From Bog-756 sp963703145 (GTDB lineage: Bacteria > Actinomycetota > Acidimicrobiia > Acidimicrobiales > RAAP-2): a DNA stretch of 64,000 nt. The position numbers and the translations under genes are program-made. Below are positions 25,180 through 34,235 of the stretch, in pieces (within the stretch, counting starts at the first letter, position 1; every line of letters begins with the position of its first letter). Location of the stretch: the NCBI GenBank assembly GCA_963703145.1, contig OY969793.1, positions 2,914,001 to 2,978,000 of the forward strand, written 5' to 3'. A model generated the notes under the pieces. The model saw nothing but the letters and a program-made list of their open reading frames with translations. It was not told the DNA's origin and ran no database searches.

Positions 25180-25536
25180 CTAGATTTCCTCGCTTGCCTC
25201 TTTGGCGTATCGGCTCGCCATTTGCCGTGAGAAGCCCCAGATCTGGGCCAACTCACTAACGGACATGCCGTGTTGGAGGGCTGAGCGAAATGACGCAACG
25301 CGCGACGCCCGTCGACATCTCTCGAGCTCAAATAGAGCCTCGCTCAGGTCTTCGCGGTCTTCGGTGATGTTAATGTGCTTGAAAACGCTGCGATATTCGT
25401 CTTCCGGTGCACGGATCCCCAGAGACCTTCGAAGTTTGGCTGCGCGACGTTCAAGAACTCGCCGCAGATCGTCCATGGCGTCAATCAGTTCCTTGGCACA
25501 ACGGATCGCTTCCTCGTCACTCTTTGACACAGACAT
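25180..25536 (-). CDS. small protein with C-terminal helix-turn-helix
   Basis: About 118 residues: an N-terminal helical half (SDEEAIRCAKELIDAMDDLRRVLERRAAKLRRSLG), then a C-terminal HTH MSVSELAQIWGFSRQMASRYAKEA. The same layout, with SIGEVGRKLGVSRQLASRLVREA, is seen in the gene at 56038-56391, so the two are distant paralogues. A TTG at 25605 would add 23 residues; no ribosome site favours either start. A DNA-binding role is inferred from the HTH only. Confidence 0.65.
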   Translation of the reverse strand: MSVSKSDEEAIRCAKELIDAMDDLRRVLERRAAKLRRSLGIRAPEDEYRSVFKHINITEDREDLSEALFELERCRRASRVASFRSALQHGMSVSELAQIWGFSRQMASRYAKEASEEI

Positions 25537-26079
25537 TCGTTCGGTTAGAAGTTCCAGACGGTTCCGGAGGCGAGATGGACGCTCCCCCTCAGACCGGGCA
25601 CACAAACCGTGGCCAACACGTGCCTGTGGATTTCCGCCGCCAGCAGACCCACAGCGAGCAATCGGATGGAAGGGGAAGGCATTTGGCTATGTCCTCTCGC
25701 TACATCACAACACGCCCCGCCACGGGCAAAAGTACCACCCAACCGCATGAGTGCACAGAAATCGGGATTTAGGTGCACGAGAGATTTGGCCCAATATCAA
25801 GGCAGCAACCTCCACTCCCGCCAATGTGACTGAACCCGGGGAGTCCGTCACGCCGGCCACCCAACCCCGGGATCCGGCCTTGCCTGCAACAGCGCTGCTG
25901 AGATAGCCCGCATGCAGCTTGACTGTCGATGGCTGTGAGTCATCGACAGTCCGTACGGCGGCGCCGGATCCGATCGTATAGATAGGACACAACAGCGATA
26001 CTTCTGGTCCGGTGGTCCATTCGAGTTCAGCGTGCAATATTGAGCCGGCCGAGGGAATTCCTGCGAACCCTGTCGATAC
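25537..26079. other. 543-bp gap, nothing recognised
   Basis: Between the 5' end of the HTH gene and the 3' end of the methyltransferase gene. Several short frames, none with domain or ribosome-site support. Confidence 0.4.
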
Positions 26080-26868
26080 TCAGAGAGACCGACGGGCACA
26101 CAGAAGAAGCAGACGTGGGATGGTGGCTCCGTTCGAGTACCCCCCGGTCTCTTCGATCGTGGCGAGAGGAGGCGGCGGCTCAACCATGTCATCAATCAGC
26201 AATCCATGTCTTCCCATTTCATGGACGTACCTGCTGACGGGGCGGTGCACGAACAATAGGCTGACCCCCGGCCCGACCTCTTCGGTAGTGATGTCATCCC
26301 CAAGGTATGAGCCCACTCGCCAAAACCGCTCTTCAGAATCGACTACCTCGACCCAGCCGCTGCCTGGTGCTTGGAGTAGAGGGTGCACTAGAAGCAGTAC
26401 GAATCTGCCGCCTGGCATCAGCACTCGGGCAATTTCTCGGATGGCGGATTCAAACGGCTCCACGTGCTCAATCGCCAAACACAACACGACGGTATCGAAC
26501 GAGGCGTTAGAGAAGGGAAGGTCCTGGGCGCCGGCCTGGAGGTAACAGGAGGAACCCCTACGTCGGTGCGCCTCCCGAACCTGCGATGCAGCGAGATCGA
26601 GGCCAACCACCTTCGTTCCCTGGCGCTCTAGCCGGCGGCTTATCTGCCCCTCTCCACAGCCAATGTCCAACGCTCTCTTGGCCCCGCTGGCATAGTGCTC
26701 AACCAGCGGAAGAATCTGCTCCTCGTACTCGGGGTCTGCCCCTTCGGTGAAGTTTCTCTGCCACCAACTTGCGGCCATCTCCCAAAGATCACTGTCCACT
26801 GGATCGACGCTACAGCCCGCTAGCCGTCGTGATGCCCGGGCACGAGAAGAGTGCCAAGGAGCTTCCAC
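26080..26868 (-). CDS. class I SAM-dependent methyltransferase
   Basis: The Methyltransf_11 core is clear: motif I RALDIGCGEGQISRRLERQG, motif II VVGLDLAASQV, DLPFSNASFDTVVLCLAIEHV and REIARVLMPGGRFVLLLVHP. The C-terminal half (GWVEVVDSEERFWRVGSYLGDD) is typical of the small-molecule branch. The GTG at 26868 is only one candidate; a GTG around 26799 or ATG at 26778 would start nearer the first conserved residues (EMAASWWQRNF). It is monocistronic and separated from the upstream gene by a strong hairpin. Confidence 0.88.
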   Translation of the reverse strand: MEAPWHSSRARASRRLAGCSVDPVDSDLWEMAASWWQRNFTEGADPEYEEQILPLVEHYASGAKRALDIGCGEGQISRRLERQGTKVVGLDLAASQVREAHRRRGSSCYLQAGAQDLPFSNASFDTVVLCLAIEHVEPFESAIREIARVLMPGGRFVLLLVHPLLQAPGSGWVEVVDSEERFWRVGSYLGDDITTEEVGPGVSLLFVHRPVSRYVHEMGRHGLLIDDMVEPPPPLATIEETGGYSNGATIPRLLLLCARRSL

Positions 26869-26909
26869 TCAGCTGGAAGCCGAGAACTCCCGATCCTTAG
26901 AGCACGCGA

Positions 26910-26940
26910 CTCCGCCCGGCCCCAGGGGGGCCGGGCGGAG
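26910..26940 (-). terminator. terminator of two-helix membrane protein gene
   Basis: CTCCGCCCGGCCCC pairs perfectly over 14 bp with GGGGCCGGGCGGAG around a 3-nt loop, 24 bp past the stop at 26964. Confidence 0.75.
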
Positions 26941-26963
26941 TCTGTTGAGCCAAGTGAGCTGAG

Positions 26964-27587
26964 TCAGACGGTGACCAGTTCCGGATGGTCCGCAGGGGCG
27001 GCGTGATCAAGCAGCTCTTCGGTGTCTTCGGTCTTCCGGGCGTGAAGGAATCCGAGGACAACCAGTACCGCCATCATTGCAGCGAGTACGAACGAGGCAA
27101 TTGCTGCCCAGAGAGCGATGGCGGCAAATACGCTGAAGCCGTAGGCCTCAAGCAGCAGCCCCCTAAGTGTCGTTCCCTGGAACACGCTCTGGACCTTGGC
27201 CTCTGCCGCCGTGTAGGCCGCTGAGCCCTTGGGCAACGCCATTGCTGCACTGGAGAGTTGAGCGTAGGTCTTACCTCCGCCGATTTCCTGGAGGTGCACA
27301 GCGATGAAGTCGTTGGCGTACACCTCAGCCTGCTGACCTGTGGTCAGCTCCTGACCAGCAAACTTCGAGACTGTCCCCACCATCGATGGGGTGATCTCTG
27401 ATCCCGCCACTGGATGAGCAAAAGCCGCCGCGGGCGGGAACACGATCTGTTGCTGGGCCAACTGGTTGTGCACATTGTTGTTGGCGAAGCTGTAGCCAAC
27501 CATCAGCAACGATCCAGCCACTACCAAAGCCACCACCATGAGGGCACCGACACCGCTCACCAGTACGTCAAAGAGTCTCCGTTGCAT
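26964..27587 (-). CDS. membrane protein with external helical domain
   Basis: The 207-residue protein has an N-terminal membrane helix at about 10-34 (SGVGALMVVALVVAGSLLMVGY), an external Ala/Gln-rich region, and a second helix at about 155-180 (AIALWAAIASFVLAAMMAVLVVLGFL), followed by a short acidic tail. The externally placed segment ITPSMVGTVSKFAGQELTTGQQAEVYANDFIAVHL is conserved-looking. The ATG follows AGGAGACT. No named family recalled; function unknown. Confidence 0.75.
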   Translation of the reverse strand: MQRRLFDVLVSGVGALMVVALVVAGSLLMVGYSFANNNVHNQLAQQQIVFPPAAAFAHPVAGSEITPSMVGTVSKFAGQELTTGQQAEVYANDFIAVHLQEIGGGKTYAQLSSAAMALPKGSAAYTAAEAKVQSVFQGTTLRGLLLEAYGFSVFAAIALWAAIASFVLAAMMAVLVVLGFLHARKTEDTEELLDHAAPADHPELVTV

Positions 27588-27971
27588 TGGTCAGTCTCCT
27601 AGGCTCGCGCCCGACGCATTCACGAAAGGCTTGTAAGCCCAGTGTCGACCTTGGAGGACCCTCTCGTTAGGGGCGAAAGGCCCTAATGAGGATCGACCCA
27701 ACCCAACTAAGTCCCTTCTGCTCGCTGACCCGACTCCCCGGATCGAAATGCCAGTTAGGTCTAGCGGCTGTCGATCGCGCCCTTGACGCCCTCAGACCGG
27801 CCGGCACTGTGAAGGCGTCGTGCCGCTCATCTAGACGAACGTGCCGGTGGGCATCGGTACTTGTGGACCCAGTTCGGAACGCCAGGCACTCCAAGACACA
27901 TGCCAAACCCTGACTAAGGACTCACGAAGCGCCTTCCGAGCCTGAGGGCTAGTCACTCGGGGATTCTGAGC
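27588..27971. other. 384-bp gap downstream of doc
   Basis: Contains an imperfect hairpin CTC-TTAGGG/CCCTAA-GAG at 27663-27690 that could terminate the toxin-antitoxin transcript, and the promoter of the membrane-protein gene. No gene supported. Confidence 0.4.
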
Positions 27972-28340
27972 TCATTCCATTGTCTGAAGCCGGACGGCGA
28001 TTGCGTGAACGTCGAGGGAAGTGCTTGCAATCTCCCAGACCAGTTCAAATGCGTCAGTGTCAGATAGGTCGGGATATAGGCCATTGAGATCAAGAAAGAC
28101 GACGGTGGCCAACCAGCCCAATCTTTTGTTCCCATCAACAAGAGCGTGATTGTTCACGATCGAATGCAGAAGTGCTGCGGATTTGAGTGTGGCAGTCGGG
28201 TAGGCGTCCTCACCGAACGCGCTTGATCGAGGCCTGGCCAATGCTGAGTCGAGCAAACCGACGTCACTCACTGGTCCGATGCCAAGCATCCGTATCAATC
28301 CGACCAGATCGTCCAGGTCGAAGAACTCGACCCCGCTCAT
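27972..28340 (-). CDS. doc: Doc-type Fic family toxin
   Basis: The 122-residue protein carries the Fic/Doc catalytic motif HALVDGNKRLGWLA (His65 to Arg73), with the G-N-K-R core of Doc kinases. The flanking segment PTATLKSAALLHSIVNNHA matches the Doc family, and the length is right for Doc. Family members phosphorylate elongation factor Tu and stop translation. The start overlaps the upstream RHH antitoxin by 4 bp. In this pair the antitoxin is ribbon-helix-helix, not the Phd of the P1 system. Confidence 0.92.
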   Translation of the reverse strand: MSGVEFFDLDDLVGLIRMLGIGPVSDVGLLDSALARPRSSAFGEDAYPTATLKSAALLHSIVNNHALVDGNKRLGWLATVVFLDLNGLYPDLSDTDAFELVWEIASTSLDVHAIAVRLQTME

Positions 28341-28543
28341 TCAGTGCCCAAGCGCTCGAGCACATCGCCCCAGCGCTCGAGCATGCGGCGAGCGGTTCCC
28401 TCCACGCGTTCAGCGTGACCGGCACGCTCGTATCGCTCGAGAACCGCGCGCCGGATGATCTCTTGCTTGGAGATCCCTTCGGCACCGGCAAGTGCGTCCA
28501 GTGCCCGGTCGAGTTCCGCATCCGTGCGGACGGTAAGTGCCAT
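28337..28543 (-). CDS. ribbon-helix-helix (CopG-like) antitoxin
   Basis: The 68-residue protein begins with an RHH fold (MALTVRTDAELDRALDALAGAEGISKQEIIRRAVLERYER) in which the first strand binds DNA and residues 10-40 form the helices. The C-terminal tail (ARRMLERWGDVLERLG) should wrap the toxin. It is translationally coupled to doc. A perfect palindrome 7 bp upstream of the ATG is the presumed operator for autorepression, typical of type II toxin-antitoxin systems. Confidence 0.88.
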   Translation of the reverse strand: MALTVRTDAELDRALDALAGAEGISKQEIIRRAVLERYERAGHAERVEGTARRMLERWGDVLERLGTE

Positions 28544-28550
28544 TCTGTAA

Positions 28551-28569
28551 TGGTATCAGAGTGATACCA
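28551..28569. promoter_or_regulatory. operator of RHH-doc operon
   Basis: TGGTATCA-GAG-TGATACCA, a perfect 8-bp inverted repeat ending 7 bp upstream of the antitoxin ATG. Fits an RHH dimer-of-dimers site. Confidence 0.75.
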
Positions 28570-28572
28570 GCC

Positions 28573-28591
28573 CTCAGCTACCGAGGCTGAG
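28573..28591. repeat. dispersed CTCAGC hairpin, copy E
   Basis: CTCAGC-N7-GCTGAG, placed directly upstream of the toxin-antitoxin operator and downstream of dinB. Confidence 0.55.
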
Positions 28592-28626
28592 AACCTGGCC
28601 GGGACCCGCCTGACGAGCTGAGGATG

Positions 28627-28648
28627 CCCCTCAAGCCGGTTTGAGGGG
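28627..28648 (-). terminator. dinB terminator
   Basis: CCCCTCAA pairs perfectly with TTGAGGGG around a 6-nt loop, 17 bp past the dinB stop codon. Confidence 0.6.
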
Positions 28649-28664
28649 ACATAGCCCCGTTGAC

Positions 28665-29930
28665 CTAGTCCGGAAGCTGATGCTCGGCCAGTTCGCGAAA
28701 CTCCTCTGGGACCCGGCGGGCATCCGAGAGCACAGTTGCGGCATATCCGACGGCGGCCCGACCGAACTTCTCTCGGATTGCATCGACCGACCGATCCGCC
28801 CCCCATCGAGCCGCACCAGTCTCGGAGCCTGGGCAGCGTTCTGCATGGTCCCCACTGGGGGTAAGCGGTAACTCCAGCTGCAGCGAGTGCTCATCGCTCA
28901 AGTTGGAGACGGTGACTGCGAGTAGCGATATTTGGTGCTCGCCCGGGTGATCGGTGAAAGCTCCGTCGGCTAGCTGGGTTGCCACTTCGGCCAATGTCAA
29001 GGTGGCGGAGATGGGCGTCGGCAACGTGATCGACCGGTTTACCGATCGGAGGTGGGCAAAGCGGACCCGGACCGTGATGGTCCGTCCAGCCTGATGAGCA
29101 CCACGGAGGCGTGCAGCGACTCGATCGGCCAAGTAGCCAAGCGTCTCCCGCACAAGCATTGGAGAAGGTAGCCGGGGGCCGAGCGCCGACTGGGCGCCCA
29201 CCGATTTTGCTCCTCGAGGCGGCCGCACCGCACGGGGATCGATGTTGGCCGACAATGCGGCCAACTTGGCTCCTGGGACCTTGCCAACCAGATGCTCGAG
29301 GATGGAGGTGTCTGTAGAGGCCAGCTGCCCGATGGTATCGATACCGGCCCTGTGAAGGAGGTCTTCTGTCACCTTTCCCACGCCCCAGATCAATCCCACC
29401 GGCAAAGGATCAAGAAACGCTCGTTCGTCATTGGGTTCGACCACGACAAGCCCATCCGGTTTGGCGACCTGAGATGCCACCTTGGCCAGGTGCTTGGTCC
29501 GAGCCACGCCAATGGACACGGGCAGGCCAACTTCATCCCGAACACGCTGTCGGATGCTGGCAGCGATGCAACGTGGAGAGCCAAACAGGTGGACGGCTCC
29601 GGCGACATCGAGAAATCCCTCGTCGATGGAGATCCGCTCAACTAGCGGAGTGAAGTCGCTGAACACAGCCATCACCGCATCACCGAGCCGCTGGTATTCA
29701 TGGAAGTGTCCACCGACAAATTGGATCGACGGGCAAAGTTGTCGCGCCGTCCGGCTTGGCATTCCGCCTCGAACCCCGTGGGCTCTGGCCTCGTAGGAGG
29801 CAGCGAGGACCACGCCTCCACCAACAGCAATAGGTTGGCCCTTCAATGAGGGGTCAAGGAGTTGCTCGACCGACGCGTAGAAGGCGTCGAGATCGGCATG
29901 GAGAATCGTCGCTGAGCCTGCTGCCCGCAC
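28665..29930 (-). CDS. dinB: DNA polymerase IV (Y family)
   Basis: The 421-residue protein has the Y-family palm motifs: HADLDAFYASVEQ (metal-binding Asp13) and SIDEGFLDV (Asp103, Glu104), plus the steric-gate region. The thumb (LIWGVGKVTEDLLHRAGIDTIGQLAS, a helix-hairpin-helix) and little-finger domain (ARLRGAHQAGRTITVRVRFAHL) complete it. It makes error-prone bypass DNA. The GTG start is only 15 bp from a LexA box and has no ribosome site, so the transcript may be leaderless. The C-terminus ends in a predicted helical region rather than a clear sliding-clamp peptide. Confidence 0.95.
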   Translation of the reverse strand: MRAAGSATILHADLDAFYASVEQLLDPSLKGQPIAVGGGVVLAASYEARAHGVRGGMPSRTARQLCPSIQFVGGHFHEYQRLGDAVMAVFSDFTPLVERISIDEGFLDVAGAVHLFGSPRCIAASIRQRVRDEVGLPVSIGVARTKHLAKVASQVAKPDGLVVVEPNDERAFLDPLPVGLIWGVGKVTEDLLHRAGIDTIGQLASTDTSILEHLVGKVPGAKLAALSANIDPRAVRPPRGAKSVGAQSALGPRLPSPMLVRETLGYLADRVAARLRGAHQAGRTITVRVRFAHLRSVNRSITLPTPISATLTLAEVATQLADGAFTDHPGEHQISLLAVTVSNLSDEHSLQLELPLTPSGDHAERCPGSETGAARWGADRSVDAIREKFGRAAVGYAATVLSDARRVPEEFRELAEHQLPD

Positions 29931-29945
29931 CTAAACCAGGATAGT

Positions 29946-29959
29946 CGAACATACGTTCG
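29946..29959. promoter_or_regulatory. LexA (SOS) box of dinB
   Basis: CGAAC-ATAC-GTTCG is a perfect palindromic match to the actinobacterial/Gram-positive LexA consensus CGAACRNRYGTTYG and lies 15 bp before the dinB start. Confidence 0.85.
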
Positions 29960-30311
29960 TGGTCGTCCTCGACAGAGGTCGGAGCCGATCGGCTTAGGGC
30001 CCCCAGGCAGATCGCTGTTGACGCCTTCCTTACCGACGCGATCCATGTCATCGATCCACTTCGGTCAATCGACGGCAGGCTGGAGCTCGGCATTAGAATG
30101 CCTTCGTCAAGGATATTGAACCAGCTGGACAGCACCATAAACGCCGCGCTCATCGGCACGCTCAGCTGGAGGAACTAATGCGCAGTGGGGCCCACCTAAG
30201 TCCTCTGTTGCGAAAGCGGTTAATCGGTATGGGGGCACCGCCCTGGGAGCTCGTTCAAGATCTTGGGAGCAACAATGCCCGCGCCCGAACCACAATGGAG
30301 GCAATCAACGC
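29960..30311. other. 352-bp gap upstream of dinB
   Basis: No gene supported. It separates the dinB LexA box from the 3' end of the beta-propeller gene. Confidence 0.4.
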
Positions 30312-31988
30312 TCAATCGATGGCGATGCCGGCTGGGCCTGAGCCGACACCGATGGGTATCCCCGGGGTGTTAGTGGAGGTGCCGATCGGCGTGACGGTGT
30401 TGTCGTCATAGTTCGTCACATACACCTCGGAGCCGTCTGGAGAAATGGCAATGCCAGTGGGTGCGGCCCCGACTGAGATGACGGAACCGGCCGTTTCGGT
30501 CGCCACCGTGATGGGCGTGACCGTGTTGTCGCCGCGATTGATTACATACGCTTTGCCGCCGTTCGGGGCGACCGCAATGTTCCCGGGATTGGTTCCGACC
30601 GGAATGACTGCGCCCGAGGTCTCGGTGGTCGGGTTGAACACCGTGACAGTATTCTCCGCCGTGTTCGATACGTAACCGGTAGCACCGTTGGGCGTGAATG
30701 CAATGCCTTGAGGCACCGGGCGCACCTGGATGCCTCCCAACAGGGTCTTGGTTGCCAGATCGATCGCCCCGAGGTAGCAACAACTGCCAACGTTCGTAAA
30801 GGCTGCCGAGCCATCAGGTGTGATGGCAATCACCTCTGGGATCAACACATTGATCGGTGGCTCCGCCTGGTCGTCAGTCAGATCGATGGGAACAACTCCA
30901 GCGTCCCCGTCTGCGACATAGGCCGTCAAGCCGTTCGGCGCGATAGCAATGCCGCTGCCCTGTCCTTGCGCTCTGAGGGCGATGGGTGCGCCCGCCGTGA
31001 AGGTCGAGGTGTCAATGGGCGTGACAGAATTGTCACCCGAGTTGACCACGTAGGCCGTGGCCCCATCTGGGGTGACGGCGATAGCTCCCGGGCTGGGACC
31101 GACGGGGATGGCCGTACCCGCCTTGCCGGTGCTGAGGTCGATGGGCGTGACCTCGTCAACGCCGTTGTCGACCACGAAAGCCGTCCGATCTGTGGGCGGC
31201 ATCACCGTGGCGGCGAGTGCCGAACCGGTGGTCAGGCGAATTGTCTTCAGCCCCTTCGGGGCCAGCAGACTTGCCGACTGCACCCCCCGCTTGTCTTGGA
31301 CCTTGAGCGTCGGTTGGCACTGCTTGAAGGTCGGAGTCGGGCTGGACGAACTAGGAGGGGCCTGCTCCAAGGCGCCAACTGTGACGGCGTCGAGGGGGCC
31401 CTGGGTCGAGGCCGATCCCCCCGCGAACGAACCGGTGACAGTCCCACCTGCGATCGACATCGAACCATTCGAGATAGCGACAGTGCTGTCCATGACCACC
31501 GACGGGGCGATGGTGGCACCAGTGGCTTTCCACGAGAAGTTCGATATGTAGCGGGTGCTGCTCCCAGCGAGCAGTGACGCACACGTTGCCGGGCCGGGAC
31601 TCCCGGGATGAGATGGATCCACCGAGACAGTGAACTTCACACTCGTAACCGGTGCAGCGTCGAATCCGTTGGTTACATTGCCGGAACAGGTCCCGTTCCC
31701 CTTGAGACTCATCGCGGATGGTCCCGGAGCTGAGAAGTCGGAGTCGGGTAATGCGGCAACAGCCGGGTCCGGGTCGGTGCTGTGTTGGGCTTGGACCCAG
31801 TCGTCCTTCGGGACGGGGGCCAAGGATGCCACCGCGGTGATATTGCAGCGAACTGCGCTGCCCGAGCCGGCAACAATGGTCGGTTTGGGCACTGCCGCCG
31901 CTGCTGCATCGTTGGCGATGGCTACAAGGCCCCCTACTGCGACGGCCAGTACAGCCGCGCCACATAGAAACTTCTTGACGCCACCCAT
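30312..31988 (-). CDS. secreted YncE-like beta-propeller protein
   Basis: The 558-residue protein has a signal peptide (about 1-30, MGGVKKFLCGAAVLAVAVGG, ending in AAAA), a beta-sandwich-like N-terminal domain to about 260 with several cysteines, and a C-terminal propeller. The propeller repeats are of the type GAIAVTPDGATAYVVNSGDNSVTPIDxST, about six to seven copies of 40-45 residues. The last repeat stops after GPAGIAID, halfway through a blade, which may be a closed velcro arrangement. The ATG at 31988 follows GGGGGGACC. Ligand unknown. Confidence 0.88.
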   Translation of the reverse strand: MGGVKKFLCGAAVLAVAVGGLVAIANDAAAAAVPKPTIVAGSGSAVRCNITAVASLAPVPKDDWVQAQHSTDPDPAVAALPDSDFSAPGPSAMSLKGNGTCSGNVTNGFDAAPVTSVKFTVSVDPSHPGSPGPATCASLLAGSSTRYISNFSWKATGATIAPSVVMDSTVAISNGSMSIAGGTVTGSFAGGSASTQGPLDAVTVGALEQAPPSSSSPTPTFKQCQPTLKVQDKRGVQSASLLAPKGLKTIRLTTGSALAATVMPPTDRTAFVVDNGVDEVTPIDLSTGKAGTAIPVGPSPGAIAVTPDGATAYVVNSGDNSVTPIDTSTFTAGAPIALRAQGQGSGIAIAPNGLTAYVADGDAGVVPIDLTDDQAEPPINVLIPEVIAITPDGSAAFTNVGSCCYLGAIDLATKTLLGGIQVRPVPQGIAFTPNGATGYVSNTAENTVTVFNPTTETSGAVIPVGTNPGNIAVAPNGGKAYVINRGDNTVTPITVATETAGSVISVGAAPTGIAISPDGSEVYVTNYDDNTVTPIGTSTNTPGIPIGVGSGPAGIAID

Positions 31989-32156
31989 GGTCCCCCCAAT
32001 ACACATCGGATGAGATCGAACGTACGCCGTTCAGGAATGAGAAGCAATCGCTCAGGACCCGGTCCTCAGAGGGGGAGGGCATGGCGATTTCTGCCGGTGC
32101 TGACCGAGACACCATCGCTACTTGGCCACGGCTGGTAGGGGTCGCTGTCAACGATG

Positions 32157-33944
32157 TCAGCTATTGCGAACCTCCACGGTGACAAGGCCGCTGCCGACGT
32201 TCGCTCCGCCCACTCGTGCGGCGGTTGCTTGGAGGACGTAGGTTCCGTTGGGCACCGAGGCGGTATCCCAGTGCAAACCCCATCCGAAGCCAACCTTCTT
32301 GGCCCGTCCGATAGCAGATCGGCTCAGTGGCCCCCCAGAACCGGTGAACCAGACCGATTTGACTGGACCGATCAGGTTGACGCCGGCCACGAGCCAGACG
32401 GTGCCAGAGAGAACGCTGCGCTGGGGTGGGTGGGCGAAGTCGACAAGAACAGACTGAGGTATCCCCTCGCGCTCATATTGTTTGGCCGCTCCGCCGGCAA
32501 AGAAGCTCAGGCGGTCCGAGCGTGCGAATGCGGTAAGCGCCCGAAGGTAGGGAACTGGATATTGACCCAGTGTTCGCTCAACGACCCTGTTATCCGCTTG
32601 GTCGATATTGGCAGCAACAGCGTCAGCCAGCCTCTGCTGATCGACCCATCCTCGTGCATTGGTAAGACTTTGTCCCGTGCTGACTCCGTCCTGAGCGATC
32701 AGGATGAGAACCAAAGCGACCAGGATCGCGAACGACGCCGCTCGCCAGAAGCCAACCGGAGCCGGTCGGGGCTCCGCCGCCACGATGCGAAGACGAGCCA
32801 TGTTCCTATCCAAGGAAGCCTGAGACAGGGCGGGCGCTGAGTCGAGCAGTACCAAGTACGTGCCAGTCCAGAGCAGCAGAACAAAAATCAAGTACCGGCC
32901 GGCCGCGGATAGTCCAAGCTGCGACCTACCCAGTGTGATGAAGAGTACAAAGATGACACCAAATCCAATCAGGACAACACCGATCGCCGCACCTCCACGC
33001 TCACTGCGATGAAATCCCCTGACGACTGCCCAGGCAGTGACGGCGACGATGGTCAATCCCAGCTGGAACACAACCGGACTGGCCGATCTGGGTCCTGGAT
33101 GCGGGTAGATCGTGCTCAGAACATTTCCGAACGACGAGATGAAGAATGTCAATGCTGAACCGGGATGGTGGAGGACGTAGTCGGGATCGCCGGCGGACGA
33201 GGCGAAGGTGTAGTCGACAAAGTAGAGGACGCCTGTGACCAGCCCCGAGACACTCCAAACCGCCATCTGTCGGACCGTCCTTCGACGGAGGTAGAGAAGT
33301 AATAGGCCAGCAGGCCAGATGAACAGACCCTCGATGGCCGAGTAGCTACCGAGGACGCCGAATGCAATAGCGCCCATCAGCGCCCAGCGGGAGGCATTGG
33401 GTCGGTCGAGCAAGAAGATCGCACCCGCCAACCCGAGGATGGCCAGGAACCAACCGATTTGGGCCCCGAACAGTGCATCGCTGAGCGGTCCTGCGGCGAT
33501 TAGAACCAGAGCGAGTGGGCTGTAGTAGATCCATGGAGTTGAGGGGCTTCGTCGTTTGTGGGCAATGACAATGAGAGTCACCGCGGCGATCCAAATCACG
33601 CCACTCAGGTACGCCTCAACCACGGTGTCGAAGTGGGTTGTCTTGGCGAGTGCAAGAACGATCAGGTTGGGGAACAGAACACGGTTTTCGTTGTGCTGAC
33701 CCCACAGCGTCCCGAATGTCAGATTGCCGTTCGCCCCATGGCGGAGAACAGCCACGTCAGAGAACTGGTCGTTATAGAGCGCGTTCACCGCGTACCGGTG
33801 AATAAACCAAAATCCCAGGACAACCAATCCGAGGTACAAGGCTGCCATACCGGCAGTCATCGCCCCATACCAGGTGGGCCTATTGAGCCCTCCCCTGGTT
33901 CTTTGCCTAGACGCCGCCACCAACCCGGGATCCGCTATCCCCAC
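32157..33944 (-). CDS. polytopic membrane protein, GT39/mannosyltransferase-like
   Basis: The protein has about 10-11 hydrophobic helices over its first 430 residues, starting with MAALYLGLVVLGFWFIHRYAV, followed by a soluble external C-terminal region (VWLVAGVNLIGPVKSVWFTGSGGPL). The external loop after helix 1 holds NDQFSDVAVLRHG and HNENRVLFPNL; acidic first-loop motifs are typical of lipid-linked glycosyltransferases (GT-C fold). The GTG at 33944 has a strong GGGGGGAGGAAGG site and was preferred over upstream starts (595 aa). A GT-C transferase role is inferred from topology, not shown. Confidence 0.75.
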   Translation of the reverse strand: MGIADPGLVAASRQRTRGGLNRPTWYGAMTAGMAALYLGLVVLGFWFIHRYAVNALYNDQFSDVAVLRHGANGNLTFGTLWGQHNENRVLFPNLIVLALAKTTHFDTVVEAYLSGVIWIAAVTLIVIAHKRRSPSTPWIYYSPLALVLIAAGPLSDALFGAQIGWFLAILGLAGAIFLLDRPNASRWALMGAIAFGVLGSYSAIEGLFIWPAGLLLLYLRRRTVRQMAVWSVSGLVTGVLYFVDYTFASSAGDPDYVLHHPGSALTFFISSFGNVLSTIYPHPGPRSASPVVFQLGLTIVAVTAWAVVRGFHRSERGGAAIGVVLIGFGVIFVLFITLGRSQLGLSAAGRYLIFVLLLWTGTYLVLLDSAPALSQASLDRNMARLRIVAAEPRPAPVGFWRAASFAILVALVLILIAQDGVSTGQSLTNARGWVDQQRLADAVAANIDQADNRVVERTLGQYPVPYLRALTAFARSDRLSFFAGGAAKQYEREGIPQSVLVDFAHPPQRSVLSGTVWLVAGVNLIGPVKSVWFTGSGGPLSRSAIGRAKKVGFGWGLHWDTASVPNGTYVLQATAARVGGANVGSGLVTVEVRNS

Positions 33945-34235
33945 GGCCCTTCCTCCCCCCGAGCGAAGTACCAGAATCGACTTTACCCTTCGGACTGATC
34001 CAATGCTCTTGAACCTCACCAAGAGGCTTAGGGGCCCCTACCGCCTTTGATCGATCCACGAGATGCGGTTGGAGGGCGGATGCGCCAGCAGCGAGAGCAG
34101 GTGCCCTACCGAGCACACGATCACGGCCAGACACGATCTTGAGGGCGTCCGGACCTTGGGGATGAGACGGTTGGAGGGCAACTCGGTCAGCCCGCCTCTC
34201 TTCTGTAAACAGACGCCCGATGTAACGTTCGGGGC

